Made by a program: the position numbers and the translations under genes. Positions 7,725-14,365 of a stretch of DNA of 37,165 nt are shown here, one piece after another. The notes below the pieces were generated by a model. That model ran no database searches. It worked only from the letters and a program-made list of their open reading frames with translations, and had not been told where the DNA came from. Source of the stretch: Deinobacterium chartae (GTDB lineage Bacteria; Deinococcota; Deinococci; Deinococcales; Deinococcaceae); contig NZ_JACHHG010000021.1 in assembly GCF_014202645.1 (NCBI RefSeq), positions 1-37,165 of the forward strand, in the 5' to 3' direction. Numbering within the stretch: position 1 is the stretch's first letter; each line of letters starts with the position of its first letter.

Positions 7725-9251
7725 ATGCAACAGCTTGAAGAGCTCAAGACCATCCTGGGTACGGTCGCGGACCTCAACAGCGCCGTCGCCGTGCTGTCCT
7801 GGGACCAGGAGACCTACATGCCCGAGGGCGGGGCCGAGGCGCGCGCCGCTCAGCTGGCGACCCTGACCCGCCTGTCGCACGAGACCTTTACCTCCGCGCG
7901 GGTCGGCGAACTGCTCGCCTTCCTCGAGGCGCAGGACCTGGGCGACCCGGACGGTTTTGTGGCCAGCTTGGTGCGGGTGACCCGCCGCGATTACGACCGC
8001 GCCACCAAGCTGCCCGCCGAGTTCGTGCAGGAGCAGGCGTTGGCCCAGAACGCGGCGCACCACGCCTGGATCCGGGCGCGCGCTGAGTCGAACTTCGAGC
8101 TGTTCCGGCCGCACCTCGAGCGGATGTTCGAGCTGGCCCGCCGTCAGGCGGACCTGCTGGGCTACGAGGAGCATCCGTATGATGCGCTGCTCGACCAGTA
8201 CGAGCCCGGTGCACGCGTGGCCGAGGTGCGCCGGATCTTTGCCGACCTGCGCGATCAGACCCTGCCCCTGGTAAAGGCCATTGCGGCGCGCGGCGACGCT
8301 ACCGACTACTCGGTGCTGACCCGGTACTTCAACGTGGATCGCCAGCGCGAGTTTGCCCTGAAGGTGGCGGGTGCGCTGGGGCTGCAGCCGCAGTTCTCGC
8401 GGCTGGACGTCTCGGCCCACCCGTTCCAGACCACCTTCGACCACGACGACGTGCGCATCACCACCCGCTTCGACCCGCACTTCTTCCCGGCGGCCCTGTT
8501 CGGAGTGTGGCACGAGACCGGGCACGCCATGTACGAGCACGGCGTGGACCCGGAGCTCGCGCGTACCCCGCTGGCCGCAGGAGCGTCGCTGGGCGTGCAC
8601 GAGTCGCAGTCGCGCATGCTCGAGAACCTGGTGTGCCGCTCGCGCGCCTTCTGGCAGGGGTACTTCGGCGAGTTCCAGGCGATGTTTCCCGAGGCCCTCG
8701 AGCGAGTGGACCTCGAGAGCTTCTACCGGGCCATCAACCGCGTTGAGCCCAGCCTGATTCGGGTGGAGGCCGACGAGGTCACCTACAACTTCCACATCAT
8801 GCTGCGCTTCGAGCTGGAACTGGCGCTGCTCGAGGGCAGCCTCGAGGTGAAGGATCTGCCTGCGGCCTGGAACGCCAAGATGCAAGACTACCTGGGAATC
8901 ACGCCCGCAAGCGACGCCGAGGGCGTGTTGCAGGACATTCACTGGTCGGCAGGGTTGATCGGTTACTTCCCGACCTACAGCCTGGGGAACTTGCTGTCGG
9001 TGCAACTGCTCGAGGCGGCGCGCCGCGCTTTGCCCGACCTCGACGCGCACATCGCCGCCGGGCAGTTCGCGCCGCTGATGACCTGGCTGCGTGAGAACGT
9101 GCATCGGCATGGTCGCAAGCTGCTGCCGCGCCAGATCACCGAGCGCGCCACCGGCGAGGCGCTGACTGCGCGCTATTACGTGGATTACCTGTGGCGCAAG
9201 TTCGGGGAGATCTATGGCGTGAGCCGCGAACCGGCGGTTTCGGCCGACTGA
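7725..9251 (+). CDS. M32-family metallocarboxypeptidase (Taq carboxypeptidase type)
   Basis: This cytoplasmic zinc carboxypeptidase removes C-terminal residues from peptides. The 508-residue length matches the M32 family. The zinc motif HETGH is at 263-267, with the downstream ligand segment GVHESQSR (HES at 292-294). Other family blocks are HPFQTTF, DVRITTRF, and LIRVEADEVTYNFHIMLRFELE. The start at 7725 is preferred because of the -10 box 6 bases upstream; an in-frame GTG 36 bases earlier would put that box inside the gene. No signal peptide is seen. A long palindrome follows the stop and separates it from the convergent gene. Confidence 0.94.
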   Translation: MQQLEELKTILGTVADLNSAVAVLSWDQETYMPEGGAEARAAQLATLTRLSHETFTSARVGELLAFLEAQDLGDPDGFVASLVRVTRRDYDRATKLPAEFVQEQALAQNAAHHAWIRARAESNFELFRPHLERMFELARRQADLLGYEEHPYDALLDQYEPGARVAEVRRIFADLRDQTLPLVKAIAARGDATDYSVLTRYFNVDRQREFALKVAGALGLQPQFSRLDVSAHPFQTTFDHDDVRITTRFDPHFFPAALFGVWHETGHAMYEHGVDPELARTPLAAGASLGVHESQSRMLENLVCRSRAFWQGYFGEFQAMFPEALERVDLESFYRAINRVEPSLIRVEADEVTYNFHIMLRFELELALLEGSLEVKDLPAAWNAKMQDYLGITPASDAEGVLQDIHWSAGLIGYFPTYSLGNLLSVQLLEAARRALPDLDAHIAAGQFAPLMTWLRENVHRHGRKLLPRQITERATGEALTARYYVDYLWRKFGEIYGVSREPAVSAD

Positions 9252-9260
9252 GCTGTGGTT

Positions 9261-9297
9261 AAAAGAGCGGGCCGGGAAGATCTTCCCGGCCCGCTCT
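9261..9297 (-). terminator. 34-bp palindrome, terminator between convergent genes
   Basis: Positions 9264-9297 form a perfect palindrome with 17-base arms (AGAGCGGGCCGGGAAGA) and no loop. On the minus strand it is followed by TTTT (AAAA at 9261-9264), so it best serves the 85-residue gene. For the plus-strand carboxypeptidase gene only CTCC follows. Confidence 0.75.
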
Positions 9298-9329
9298 CTC
9301 CTTGGGGGGGTAAAGTTTCGGCAGCAGCG

Positions 9330-9587
9330 CTAGGAAGCCTGGCGCTGGGTGTTCAGGGCGTGCGTCACCATGTACGCACGCGTGGCCTGCAGCCAGGCGC
9401 GGGCGAGGTCGCTGTGCGGGTGTTTGCGCTCGCGCAGCAGGCGGCTGCTGCGCGCCAGCTCGCGCTCGAGGCGGCGCAGGGCGCTTTGGCCGCCCTCGTT
9501 TTCGGTCTCGATCAGGGTATTGACCACGGTGGTGGGGTGGACGCGTCCCTCCTTGAGGGTGACCGCGATGACCTCGAGTGCACGCAT
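9330..9587 (-). CDS. Uncharacterised 85-residue protein divergent from ddrO
   Basis: I do not recognise this protein. It is small, soluble and mostly helical, with a basic middle (residues about 40-60: RRLERELARSSRLLRERK) and no signal peptide or cysteine. The gene is convincing: GGAGGAG precedes the ATG by 5 bases, a strong promoter (TTGAAA-17-TATAAT) lies upstream, and a palindromic terminator follows. It is transcribed away from ddrO across a 231-base shared region. Such a position is common for genes controlled by the neighbouring regulator, so a role in the damage response is possible, but this is inference from position only. Confidence 0.75.
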   Translation of the reverse strand: MRALEVIAVTLKEGRVHPTTVVNTLIETENEGGQSALRRLERELARSSRLLRERKHPHSDLARAWLQATRAYMVTHALNTQRQAS

Positions 9588-9625
9588 AATAGCTCCTCCG
9601 CAACGAATGCGAGATTACGTTTATG

Positions 9626-9654
9626 ATTATAGCTAAATGGTTCGCATATTTCAA
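9626..9654 (-). promoter_or_regulatory. Promoter of the 85-residue gene
   Basis: Read on the minus strand, TTGAAA (9654-9649) and TATAAT (9631-9626) are spaced by 17 bases. This is among the most canonical promoters in the window. It gives a leader of about 30 bases with a strong Shine-Dalgarno sequence. Confidence 0.8.
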
Positions 9655-9670
9655 GAACCCTCTCGGGCTA

Positions 9671-9687
9671 TTCTGTGTTGACCTAAC
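9671..9687 (+). promoter_or_regulatory. Candidate DdrO operator overlapping the ddrO -35 box
   Basis: TTCTGT-GTTG-ACCTAA covers the -35 box TTGACC. The left half TTCTGT resembles the half-site of the deinococcal radiation/desiccation response motif, a palindrome of about 17 bp. The right half is imperfect (4 of 6 symmetric positions). Autoregulation of ddrO is known in the genus; this exact site is a guess. Confidence 0.4.
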
Positions 9688-9706
9688 CAGCGGGCGGTGC
9701 TAGAAT
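9678..9706 (+). promoter_or_regulatory. ddrO promoter
   Basis: TTGACC (9678-9683), 17 bases, TAGAAT (9701-9706). The transcript would start near 9713 and have a leader of about 105 bases. Confidence 0.72.
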
Positions 9707-9724
9707 CCGAGGTAGCCTGGGTGA

Positions 9725-9740
9725 TTCTGTCTACAGACAA
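9725..9740 (+). promoter_or_regulatory. Second candidate operator, just after the ddrO transcript start
   Basis: A second TTCTGT (9725-9730) begins a compact dyad. TGTCT and AGACA (9728-9739) are perfect arms around AC; TCTGT and ACAGA around CT form an overlapping dyad. It sits about 12 bases downstream of the predicted start, a natural repressor position. Confidence 0.42.
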
Positions 9741-9818
9741 CCCACGCGGAGGAGACGCTGATCACACGGTCGTTCCGAAGCGCGGTACGACAAGCCCGAA
9801 GGCGATTAGGAGGTCCAG

Positions 9819-10208
9819 ATGAAGTTACACGAAAGGCTCAGAGAACTGCGCGTCGAGCGGCAGCTGCGCCTCAAGGACGTCGCTGCCAACGCGGGCATCA
9901 GCGTCCCCTACCTGAGTGACCTCGAGCGGGGGCGTACCAACCCCAGCCTCGAGACCCTGCAGACCCTGGCGGGTGCTTACAACATCACCGTTCACGACCT
10001 GCTCGAGAGCGTGGAGTTCTACGGCAACCCCACCGAGGGCGCCCTGCCCAAGGGCCTGGCCGATCTGCAGGCCGACCCGGTGCTGGGCAGCCAGCTCACC
10101 CCCGACTGGGTGCGTACCCTGTCGCGCATCGAGCTGCGCGGCAAGCGCCCCCGCGACAAGCAGGACTGGTACGAGATCTTCTTGCACCTCAAGCGCATCC
10201 TCGACTGA
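9819..10208 (+). CDS. ddrO: DdrO-type transcriptional repressor of the radiation/desiccation response
   Basis: DdrO represses DNA-damage genes in Deinococcus until the protease IrrE/PprI cleaves it. The 129-residue length equals that of known DdrO. Residues about 5-60 form an XRE-type helix-turn-helix ([36 protein letters not shown]). The C-terminal part ends [29 protein letters not shown] in three pieces typical of the family. From memory, IrrE cuts D. deserti DdrO between Leu106 and Arg107; here L106-R107 fall in RIEL|RGKR, so the site is preserved and 23 residues would be released. AGGAGG lies 5 bases before the ATG. Two candidate operators in its own promoter suggest autoregulation. IrrE is not in this window. 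Confidence 0.95.
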   Translation: MKLHERLRELRVERQLRLKDVAANAGISVPYLSDLERGRTNPSLETLQTLAGAYNITVHDLLESVEFYGNPTEGALPKGLADLQADPVLGSQLTPDWVRTLSRIELRGKRPRDKQDWYEIFLHLKRILD

Positions 10209-10244
10209 TCCTGCCAGCCGCGCGGCCCGCGCCGCAGGCTTTCT

Positions 10245-10286
10245 CAATACGAACAGGGCGGCCTTTAGGCCGCCCTGTTCGTATTG
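10245..10286. terminator. Long hairpin between convergent ddrO and arginase genes
   Basis: Nineteen-base perfect arms, starting CAATACGAACAGGGCGGCC, surround the loop TTTA. Neither strand has a clear T-tract after it. The position between two stop codons fits a bidirectional terminator. Confidence 0.75.
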
Positions 10287-10293
10287 ATGGGTA

Positions 10294-11178
10294 TTACAAA
10301 ATACGCTTGCCCGCCAGGCTTTCGGCCATGCCCACCATGATCTGGGCGGTCTGGTTGTACGCGTCCAGAATCGGGTTGACCTCCACGATGTCCATCGAGG
10401 TGACCCGGCCCGAGTCCGAGAACAGCTCCATCAGCAGGTGCGCCTCGCGGTAGGTGAGCCCACCCGGAACCGGGGTGCCCACGCCGGGAGCCACCGTGGG
10501 GTCAAGCGCGTCCGCGTCGAAGGACACGTGCAGGGCCTCGAGGCCCCCGAGCCGCTCGAGGGTCTCGCCGGCGATGCGGGTGATGCCCAGTTGGTCCACT
10601 TCTTTCATGGTGTAGACGGTCACGCCGTGGGCGCGCACCATCTCACGCTCCTCGGGATCTACCGAGCGGATACCGATCATCACGATGTCCTCGGGCCGCA
10701 GGAACCAGTCGCCGCCGATGGAGCGCAGTTTTTCGTCGCCCAGGCCGATCAGGTGCGACACCGGCATGCCGTGGATGTTGCCGCTGGGGCTCGATTCGGG
10801 CGTGTTGAAGTCGGTGTGGGCGTCCACCCAGATCAGACCGGTACGGCGTCCGCGCGCGCAGCCGGCGACAGTACCCATCGAGACGCTGTGGTCGCCGCCG
10901 ATCGAGATGGGGAAGGTGTCGTCGGGCAGCTCCAGCAGACGTTCGCAGGCGGCAGCGCAGGCGTCGAAGATCGAGTCGCGGAAGATCCAGCCGTGTTCCT
11001 CGTGGGCGTCGAGCGTTTCCTTGATGCGCACGCCCACGTCGCCGAGGTCGCGCACCTCGTGACCGAGTTTGCGCAGGGCGCCGGCCAGCTGCGCGTTGCG
11101 CAGAGCGCTGGGACCCATGTCCACGCCGCGCCGTCCGGCTCCGAGGTCCATAGGGATACCCAGGATCGAGATGTTCAT
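10294..11178 (-). CDS. rocF: Arginase
   Basis: Arginase hydrolyses L-arginine to ornithine and urea with a two-manganese centre in the cytoplasm. All six metal ligands are visible: H97 (GGDHSVS), D119, H121 and D123 (VDAHTDFN), and D221 and D223 (SFDADALDP). PGVGTPVPGGLTYRE follows, as usual in arginases. The 294 residues fit the family. The ATG at 11176-11178 is chosen because the family N-terminus (MNISILGIPMDLGAGRRGVDMGPSALR) starts there and a -10 box TACACT lies 7 bases upstream. The longer open frame upstream crosses that promoter. No ornithine or urea gene is adjacent. Confidence 0.95.
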   Translation of the reverse strand: MNISILGIPMDLGAGRRGVDMGPSALRNAQLAGALRKLGHEVRDLGDVGVRIKETLDAHEEHGWIFRDSIFDACAAACERLLELPDDTFPISIGGDHSVSMGTVAGCARGRRTGLIWVDAHTDFNTPESSPSGNIHGMPVSHLIGLGDEKLRSIGGDWFLRPEDIVMIGIRSVDPEEREMVRAHGVTVYTMKEVDQLGITRIAGETLERLGGLEALHVSFDADALDPTVAPGVGTPVPGGLTYREAHLLMELFSDSGRVTSMDIVEVNPILDAYNQTAQIMVGMAESLAGKRIL

Positions 11179-11185
11179 GCAGACG

Positions 11186-11191
11186 AGTGTA
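11186..11191 (-). promoter_or_regulatory. -10 box of the arginase gene, leaderless type
   Basis: On the minus strand TACACT lies 7 bases before the ATG. No Shine-Dalgarno sequence is present. Confidence 0.55.
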
Positions 11192-11277
11192 ACACGGAAT
11201 TTGTCGTATTCATCGGCATGAAACTTTATGGTTGCCCTGGATGAGGATTTGCTATGCATCTGAATATTCAAACGAAA

Positions 11278-11306
11278 TTGACCCGCAAAAAGCCGGGTTA
11301 TACAAT
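11278..11306 (+). promoter_or_regulatory. yceD promoter, complete and leaderless
   Basis: TTGACC (11278-11283), 17 bases, TACAAT (11301-11306), then 6 bases and the ATG at 11313. Both boxes and the spacing are good, so the mRNA should start essentially at the start codon. Confidence 0.8.
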
Positions 11307-11312
11307 GTTCTG

Positions 11313-11930
11313 ATGCCTGCTTCCAACACCCCGCCCATCCTCAACCTCGCACGCCTGCTGCGTGTGCAGGGCGAGACCGAAGTCGAGGGTGAGTTCGAGC
11401 GTCTGACCTACCTGCGCGCTGGCGAAACCGCCGAACTCGTTCTGGCCACTCCCGGCCGCTACGACGTTCAGGTTCACACGGTCGGTGACGACGACTTCTG
11501 GCTCTCCGGCACCCTCGAGGCCACCCTCACCCAAGACTGCGCCCGCTGCCTGCGCCCGGTCGAGATTCCCCTCGAGCTGAGCCTGGGCGTGCTGATGCGC
11601 TACGACCCCAAGGTCGAGGCCCCCTATCTGGACGAGACGCCCGAGGGCGAGGAACTGCTGATGTTCGGCGATCCGCAGCTCGACCTGAGTGCTTTTTTCT
11701 CCGAGAGCCTGCTGATGGGCCTGCCCCTGATCGTGTTGCACGACGAGCGCTGCAAGGGACTGTGCGAGGTCTGCGGCATTGACCTCAACGACGACTCCGG
11801 CCAGACCTGCCCGTACCTGCCCGGCCCCTGCCCACGCCTCGAGCGTCCGCAGACCCGGGAACAAGAGGACGGGGCTGCCCGCAAGAACCCCTTCGCCGGT
11901 CTGGCCTCGCTGGACCTGCCCGACGAATAA
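11313..11930 (+). CDS. YceD/DUF177-family protein
   Basis: The DUF177 (YceD) family is usually encoded just before rpmF and is thought to act in 23S rRNA maturation. This 205-residue protein shows the family pattern: the [22 protein letters not shown] core with a CxxC pair, an acidic middle, and the C-terminal cysteine cluster [13 protein letters not shown] with a later CPYL. The cysteines suggest zinc binding. The ATG at 11313 is fixed by a full promoter ending 6 bases upstream. The gene runs directly into moaC (4-base gap), while rpmF lies about 2 kb further on, so the usual yceD-rpmF pair has been separated. Confidence 0.85.
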   Translation: MPASNTPPILNLARLLRVQGETEVEGEFERLTYLRAGETAELVLATPGRYDVQVHTVGDDDFWLSGTLEATLTQDCARCLRPVEIPLELSLGVLMRYDPKVEAPYLDETPEGEELLMFGDPQLDLSAFFSESLLMGLPLIVLHDERCKGLCEVCGIDLNDDSGQTCPYLPGPCPRLERPQTREQEDGAARKNPFAGLASLDLPDE

Positions 11931-11934
11931 GCGC

Positions 11935-12426
11935 ATGTCCGAGCCGCCCTCCCCGCTGACCCACTTCCAGGGTGGCCGCCCACGCATGGTGGACATTTCC
12001 TCCAAGGACATCACCCTGCGCACCGCCCGCGCCGAGGCCCACATTCTGCTGCCCGAGACCGCACGGGCTGCGCTCGAGGCCGGAACGCTCAAAGGGGACC
12101 CGCTGGCGGTGGCGCAACTGGCTGGCATCATGGCCGCCAAGCGCACCGGTGAGCTGATCCCACTGTGCCATCCGCTGCCGCTGCGCGGCGTGGAGGTGCT
12201 CCTCGAGGCGGTGCCCGAGGGCCTGCGCTGCGAGGCGCGGGTGCGGACCGAGGGACCGACCGGGGTGGAGATGGAGGCCCTGACCGCCGTGACGGTCGCG
12301 GCCCTGACGGTCTACGACATGCTGAAGTCTGCCAGCAAGGGCATCGAGATCGCACGGGTCCGGTTGCTGGAGAAAACCGGCGGAAAGTCCGGCGACTGGT
12401 ACGCCCCGGACCTCAACGCACCCTGA
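11935..12426 (+). CDS. moaC: Cyclic pyranopterin monophosphate synthase (MoaC)
   Basis: MoaC acts with MoaA in the first stage of molybdenum cofactor synthesis, converting the GTP-derived cyclic intermediate to cPMP. The 163-residue length is normal. Conserved blocks are [10 protein letters not shown], the [19 protein letters not shown] segment, [30 protein letters not shown] and KSASKGIEI. The ATG follows the yceD stop by 4 bases and has no clear Shine-Dalgarno sequence, which suggests translational coupling. No moaA or other cofactor gene is next to it. Confidence 0.96.
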   Translation: MSEPPSPLTHFQGGRPRMVDISSKDITLRTARAEAHILLPETARAALEAGTLKGDPLAVAQLAGIMAAKRTGELIPLCHPLPLRGVEVLLEAVPEGLRCEARVRTEGPTGVEMEALTAVTVAALTVYDMLKSASKGIEIARVRLLEKTGGKSGDWYAPDLNAP

Positions 12427-12442
12427 ACCCCGAGAGGAACGC

Positions 12443-13381
12443 ATGAAAGTAGGACTGCTCGACACGCTGCTGCCCCATTACCTGCCGTTTTGGGAAGCTT
12501 TTTTCAAGGAACTGGGCCTGACGGTCCTTCACCCCCGCCTGCCCAAGGCCGAAAGCCTCGAGCTTGGCCGTCAGACCTTGCCCGATGAACCCCGCTGGGT
12601 CCAACTGGCGGTCGGTCGCCTGCTGGAACTGGCCCCGCAGTGCGAGGCCGTGGTCGTCCCGCAGCTCAGCCACCCCGACGAGCGCGAGGCCGAGGCCGGT
12701 GATCCCTGGATGGCCGACTTCGCCGAGGTGGTCGCGCACCGCCTGAGCCTGCCGCGTCCGCTGGTCGTTCCCGCCTACGGCGGCCTCGAGGTGATGGGGC
12801 CGGCCGCCGTGCGGGTAGGCCAGGAGCTGACCCGCAACTCCAGCCGTACCCGGCTGGCTCTCGAGCGGCAGGAACTGCTGCTGCGTCCGCGCCGTGCCCG
12901 CGAGCCGCAGCTGGTCTCGCCCGGACAGCACACGGTGGCGGTACTCGCCCCGGACCTGCTGCTCGAGGAGCCGCTGCTGCTCGGTTCGCTCCCGGCCCGC
13001 CTGGGTGAACTGGCGCTGCACGCGGTATACGCCAACACCTTGCCCCGCGAGAACGTGCTGGCCGCCTCGTCCCGGGTGCCGGTGCGGCAACTGCTCGACC
13101 CGCAGCGCGAGGTGGCCGGCGCGATGGCGCTGCTCGAGGGCAAGGGACCGGTGCGCGGGTTGCTGTTCCCGGTGCCCGAGCGCGACGCAGCCCTGACGCG
13201 GCTGGCTGCGTCGCTGGTGAGCCGTGCCCGCAAGCCGGCGTTGCTGCTGCCGATTCGCGACGGCGAGCCGGAATTCGACCAGGAGGCCCTCGAGGCCTGG
13301 GCCGACCGCGTGCGGCTGGGCGTGGCTGCGGGCCGGGCCCGCGAGGCCGAAGCGGCTCCGGGCGAGGGCGGCAGCGAGTAA
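12443..13381 (+). CDS. DUF2229-like protein (CoA-dehydratase-activase related), function unknown
   Basis: The N-terminus (KVGLLDTLL, then PFWEAFFKELGLTV, then LGRQTLPDEPRWVQLAVGRLLEL and VVVPQLSHP) resembles the DUF2229 segment of 2-hydroxyacyl-CoA dehydratase activators. In that family a cysteine follows the equivalent of TLPDE; here it is Arg-Trp, and the few cysteines present are not in iron-sulfur motifs. This resemblance is from memory and moderate. The 312-residue protein lacks the ATPase (BadF) part. GAGAGGAA precedes the ATG. It lies 16 bases after moaC, probably in the same transcript, and a strong terminator follows. It may be a structural relic with a new role. Confidence 0.6.
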   Translation: MKVGLLDTLLPHYLPFWEAFFKELGLTVLHPRLPKAESLELGRQTLPDEPRWVQLAVGRLLELAPQCEAVVVPQLSHPDEREAEAGDPWMADFAEVVAHRLSLPRPLVVPAYGGLEVMGPAAVRVGQELTRNSSRTRLALERQELLLRPRRAREPQLVSPGQHTVAVLAPDLLLEEPLLLGSLPARLGELALHAVYANTLPRENVLAASSRVPVRQLLDPQREVAGAMALLEGKGPVRGLLFPVPERDAALTRLAASLVSRARKPALLLPIRDGEPEFDQEALEAWADRVRLGVAAGRAREAEAAPGEGGSE

Positions 13382-13404
13382 CAGCTCGCGCGGCTAAGCG
13401 TTTC

Positions 13405-13430
13405 CCCGCCCCTTTGAGGGCGGGTTTTTT
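13405..13430 (+). terminator. Terminator of the yceD-moaC-DUF2229-like transcript
   Basis: Stem CCCGCCC / GGGCGGG with loop CTTTGA, followed by six T residues. Confidence 0.92.
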
Positions 13431-13476
13431 CTTGCTCAGAACGATGTCGGCCACAGTATGGCCCTTTGGGGTGTGT

Positions 13477-13482
13477 TAGATT
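13477..13482 (+). promoter_or_regulatory. -10 box of the small membrane protein gene
   Basis: TAGATT lies 5 bases before the GTG start at 13488 (TTAGAT would give 6). There is no Shine-Dalgarno sequence. Confidence 0.45.
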
Positions 13483-13487
13483 GAGAC

Positions 13488-13862
13488 GTGTCCAAACTGC
13501 TCGAGACTCTCAAGAGCCCCTGGATCTGGCTGACCCAGGTGGATCCGCGTCCCGGTCTGACCGCGCCCAAGGTGCTGCGTCTGACCGTCAAGTCGTTCCT
13601 GTTCGCCCTGCTGGTCACCGTGCTGATCTCGCTGCTGCGTGCCCTGGGTGTGCCGTACATGGAGACCCTCTGGGGTCAGCTGATCGTGATGCTGATCGTG
13701 TACGTACCGTTCGTGCGTTTCCTGACCGCCGAGATGACCCCGCCCGACCGCGCCCTGCGCAGCGGGCGCTTTGCCGGTAAGAGCGGTACGGTCTCCAAGG
13801 CCAAGCGCGCCAAGCGCGTCAAGTACGCGGGCGTCAAACGCGGCGGCCCCAAGTTTCGCTGA
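13488..13862 (+). CDS. Small basic membrane protein, function unknown
   Basis: This 124-residue protein has two predicted membrane helices, at about residues 28-52 (VLRLTVKSFLFALLVTVLIS) and 60-81 (LWGQLIVMLIVYVPFVRFL). A strongly basic tail follows (KAKRAKRVKYAGVKRGGPKFR in part). With both ends probably cytoplasmic, the tail could contact nucleic acid, ribosomes or phospholipid. I do not recognise a family. The GTG start is supported by a -10-like box just upstream. It is the last gene before rpmF, and ribosomal L32 begins 138 bases on. Confidence 0.7.
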   Translation: MSKLLETLKSPWIWLTQVDPRPGLTAPKVLRLTVKSFLFALLVTVLISLLRALGVPYMETLWGQLIVMLIVYVPFVRFLTAEMTPPDRALRSGRFAGKSGTVSKAKRAKRVKYAGVKRGGPKFR

Positions 13863-13940
13863 CGCCCGCCCCGGCTTGGCCGCGGGGCCGTCTGGCAAGG
13901 CCGGATTTCCTACCCCCTTACGTGAGGGGGGTATCTTTGC

Positions 13941-13946
13941 TATAAT
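13941..13946 (+). promoter_or_regulatory. -10 box of rpmF
   Basis: Consensus TATAAT with a weak TTACGT 17 bases upstream. The -35 position lies in the loop of a C-run/G-run inverted repeat (TACCCCC ... GGGGGTA, 13911-13933), which could also end the previous transcript or bind a regulator. Confidence 0.6.
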
Positions 13947-13999
13947 CGTGGCTGTTGCCTTGTAGTGGCGTCAGCCGCCGGGCCCAAGGGAGAATCATC

Positions 14000-14182
14000 A
14001 TGGCCAAGCACCCCGTTCCTAAGAAGAAGACCTCCAAGTCCAAGCGCGACATGCGCCGCAGCCACCACGCCCTGGTGCCCGCGAACCTTGTCGAGTGCCC
14101 CAACTGCCACGCCAAGAAGCTGCAGCACCACGTCTGCGCCGACTGCGGCTACTACGATGGCCGTCAGGTGCTCAGCGTTTGA
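14000..14182 (+). CDS. rpmF: Ribosomal protein bL32
   Basis: A 60-residue protein of the large ribosomal subunit. It starts [20 protein letters not shown], as bL32 usually does, and has the zinc-ribbon cysteines CPNC and CADC. The ATG at 14000 is preceded by AAGGGAGA; an earlier in-frame start would add unrelated residues. In many bacteria rpmF precedes the fatty-acid cluster, and that order is kept here, but a terminator and a separate fabH promoter lie between. Confidence 0.97.
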   Translation: MAKHPVPKKKTSKSKRDMRRSHHALVPANLVECPNCHAKKLQHHVCADCGYYDGRQVLSV

Positions 14183-14198
14183 GGCTTTCTGCCTCTCC

Positions 14199-14232
14199 CG
14201 GCCCGAACCGCACGGTTCGGGCCGCTTCTTTT
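14199..14232 (+). terminator. Terminator of rpmF
   Basis: Twelve-base arms CGGCCCGAACCG / CGGTTCGGGCCG around CA, then CTTCTTTT. Confidence 0.88.
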
Positions 14233-14300
14233 GGCTCCGGCAAGGTGGGCCGGGCCGCAGTCGGGCTGCGCCAAGCCCAACCATACGGACGTTTGGTTTT

Positions 14301-14329
14301 TTGACCGATTGGTCAGACTATGTTAAAGT
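14301..14329 (+). promoter_or_regulatory. fabH promoter with TetR-type dyad over the -35 box
   Basis: TTGACC (14301-14306) and TAAAGT (14324-14329) are spaced by 17 bases. The dyad TGACC-GATT-GGTCA (14302-14315) overlaps the -35 box. TetR-family fatty-acid regulators of Thermus bind GACCG...GGTC-type sites, as I recall, so this is a good candidate operator for the whole fab cluster. Confidence 0.68.
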
Positions 14330-14365
14330 TCCTCATGGGCATTCCGCTGCCCATGGGAGGCTTGC

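Noticed and set aside
6081-9110. A 1009-residue open frame on the minus strand across ppaC, folC and the carboxypeptidase
   Set aside because: It runs antisense to three clear genes and has low-complexity Arg/Ser/Ala composition, as expected for a third-position GC shadow.
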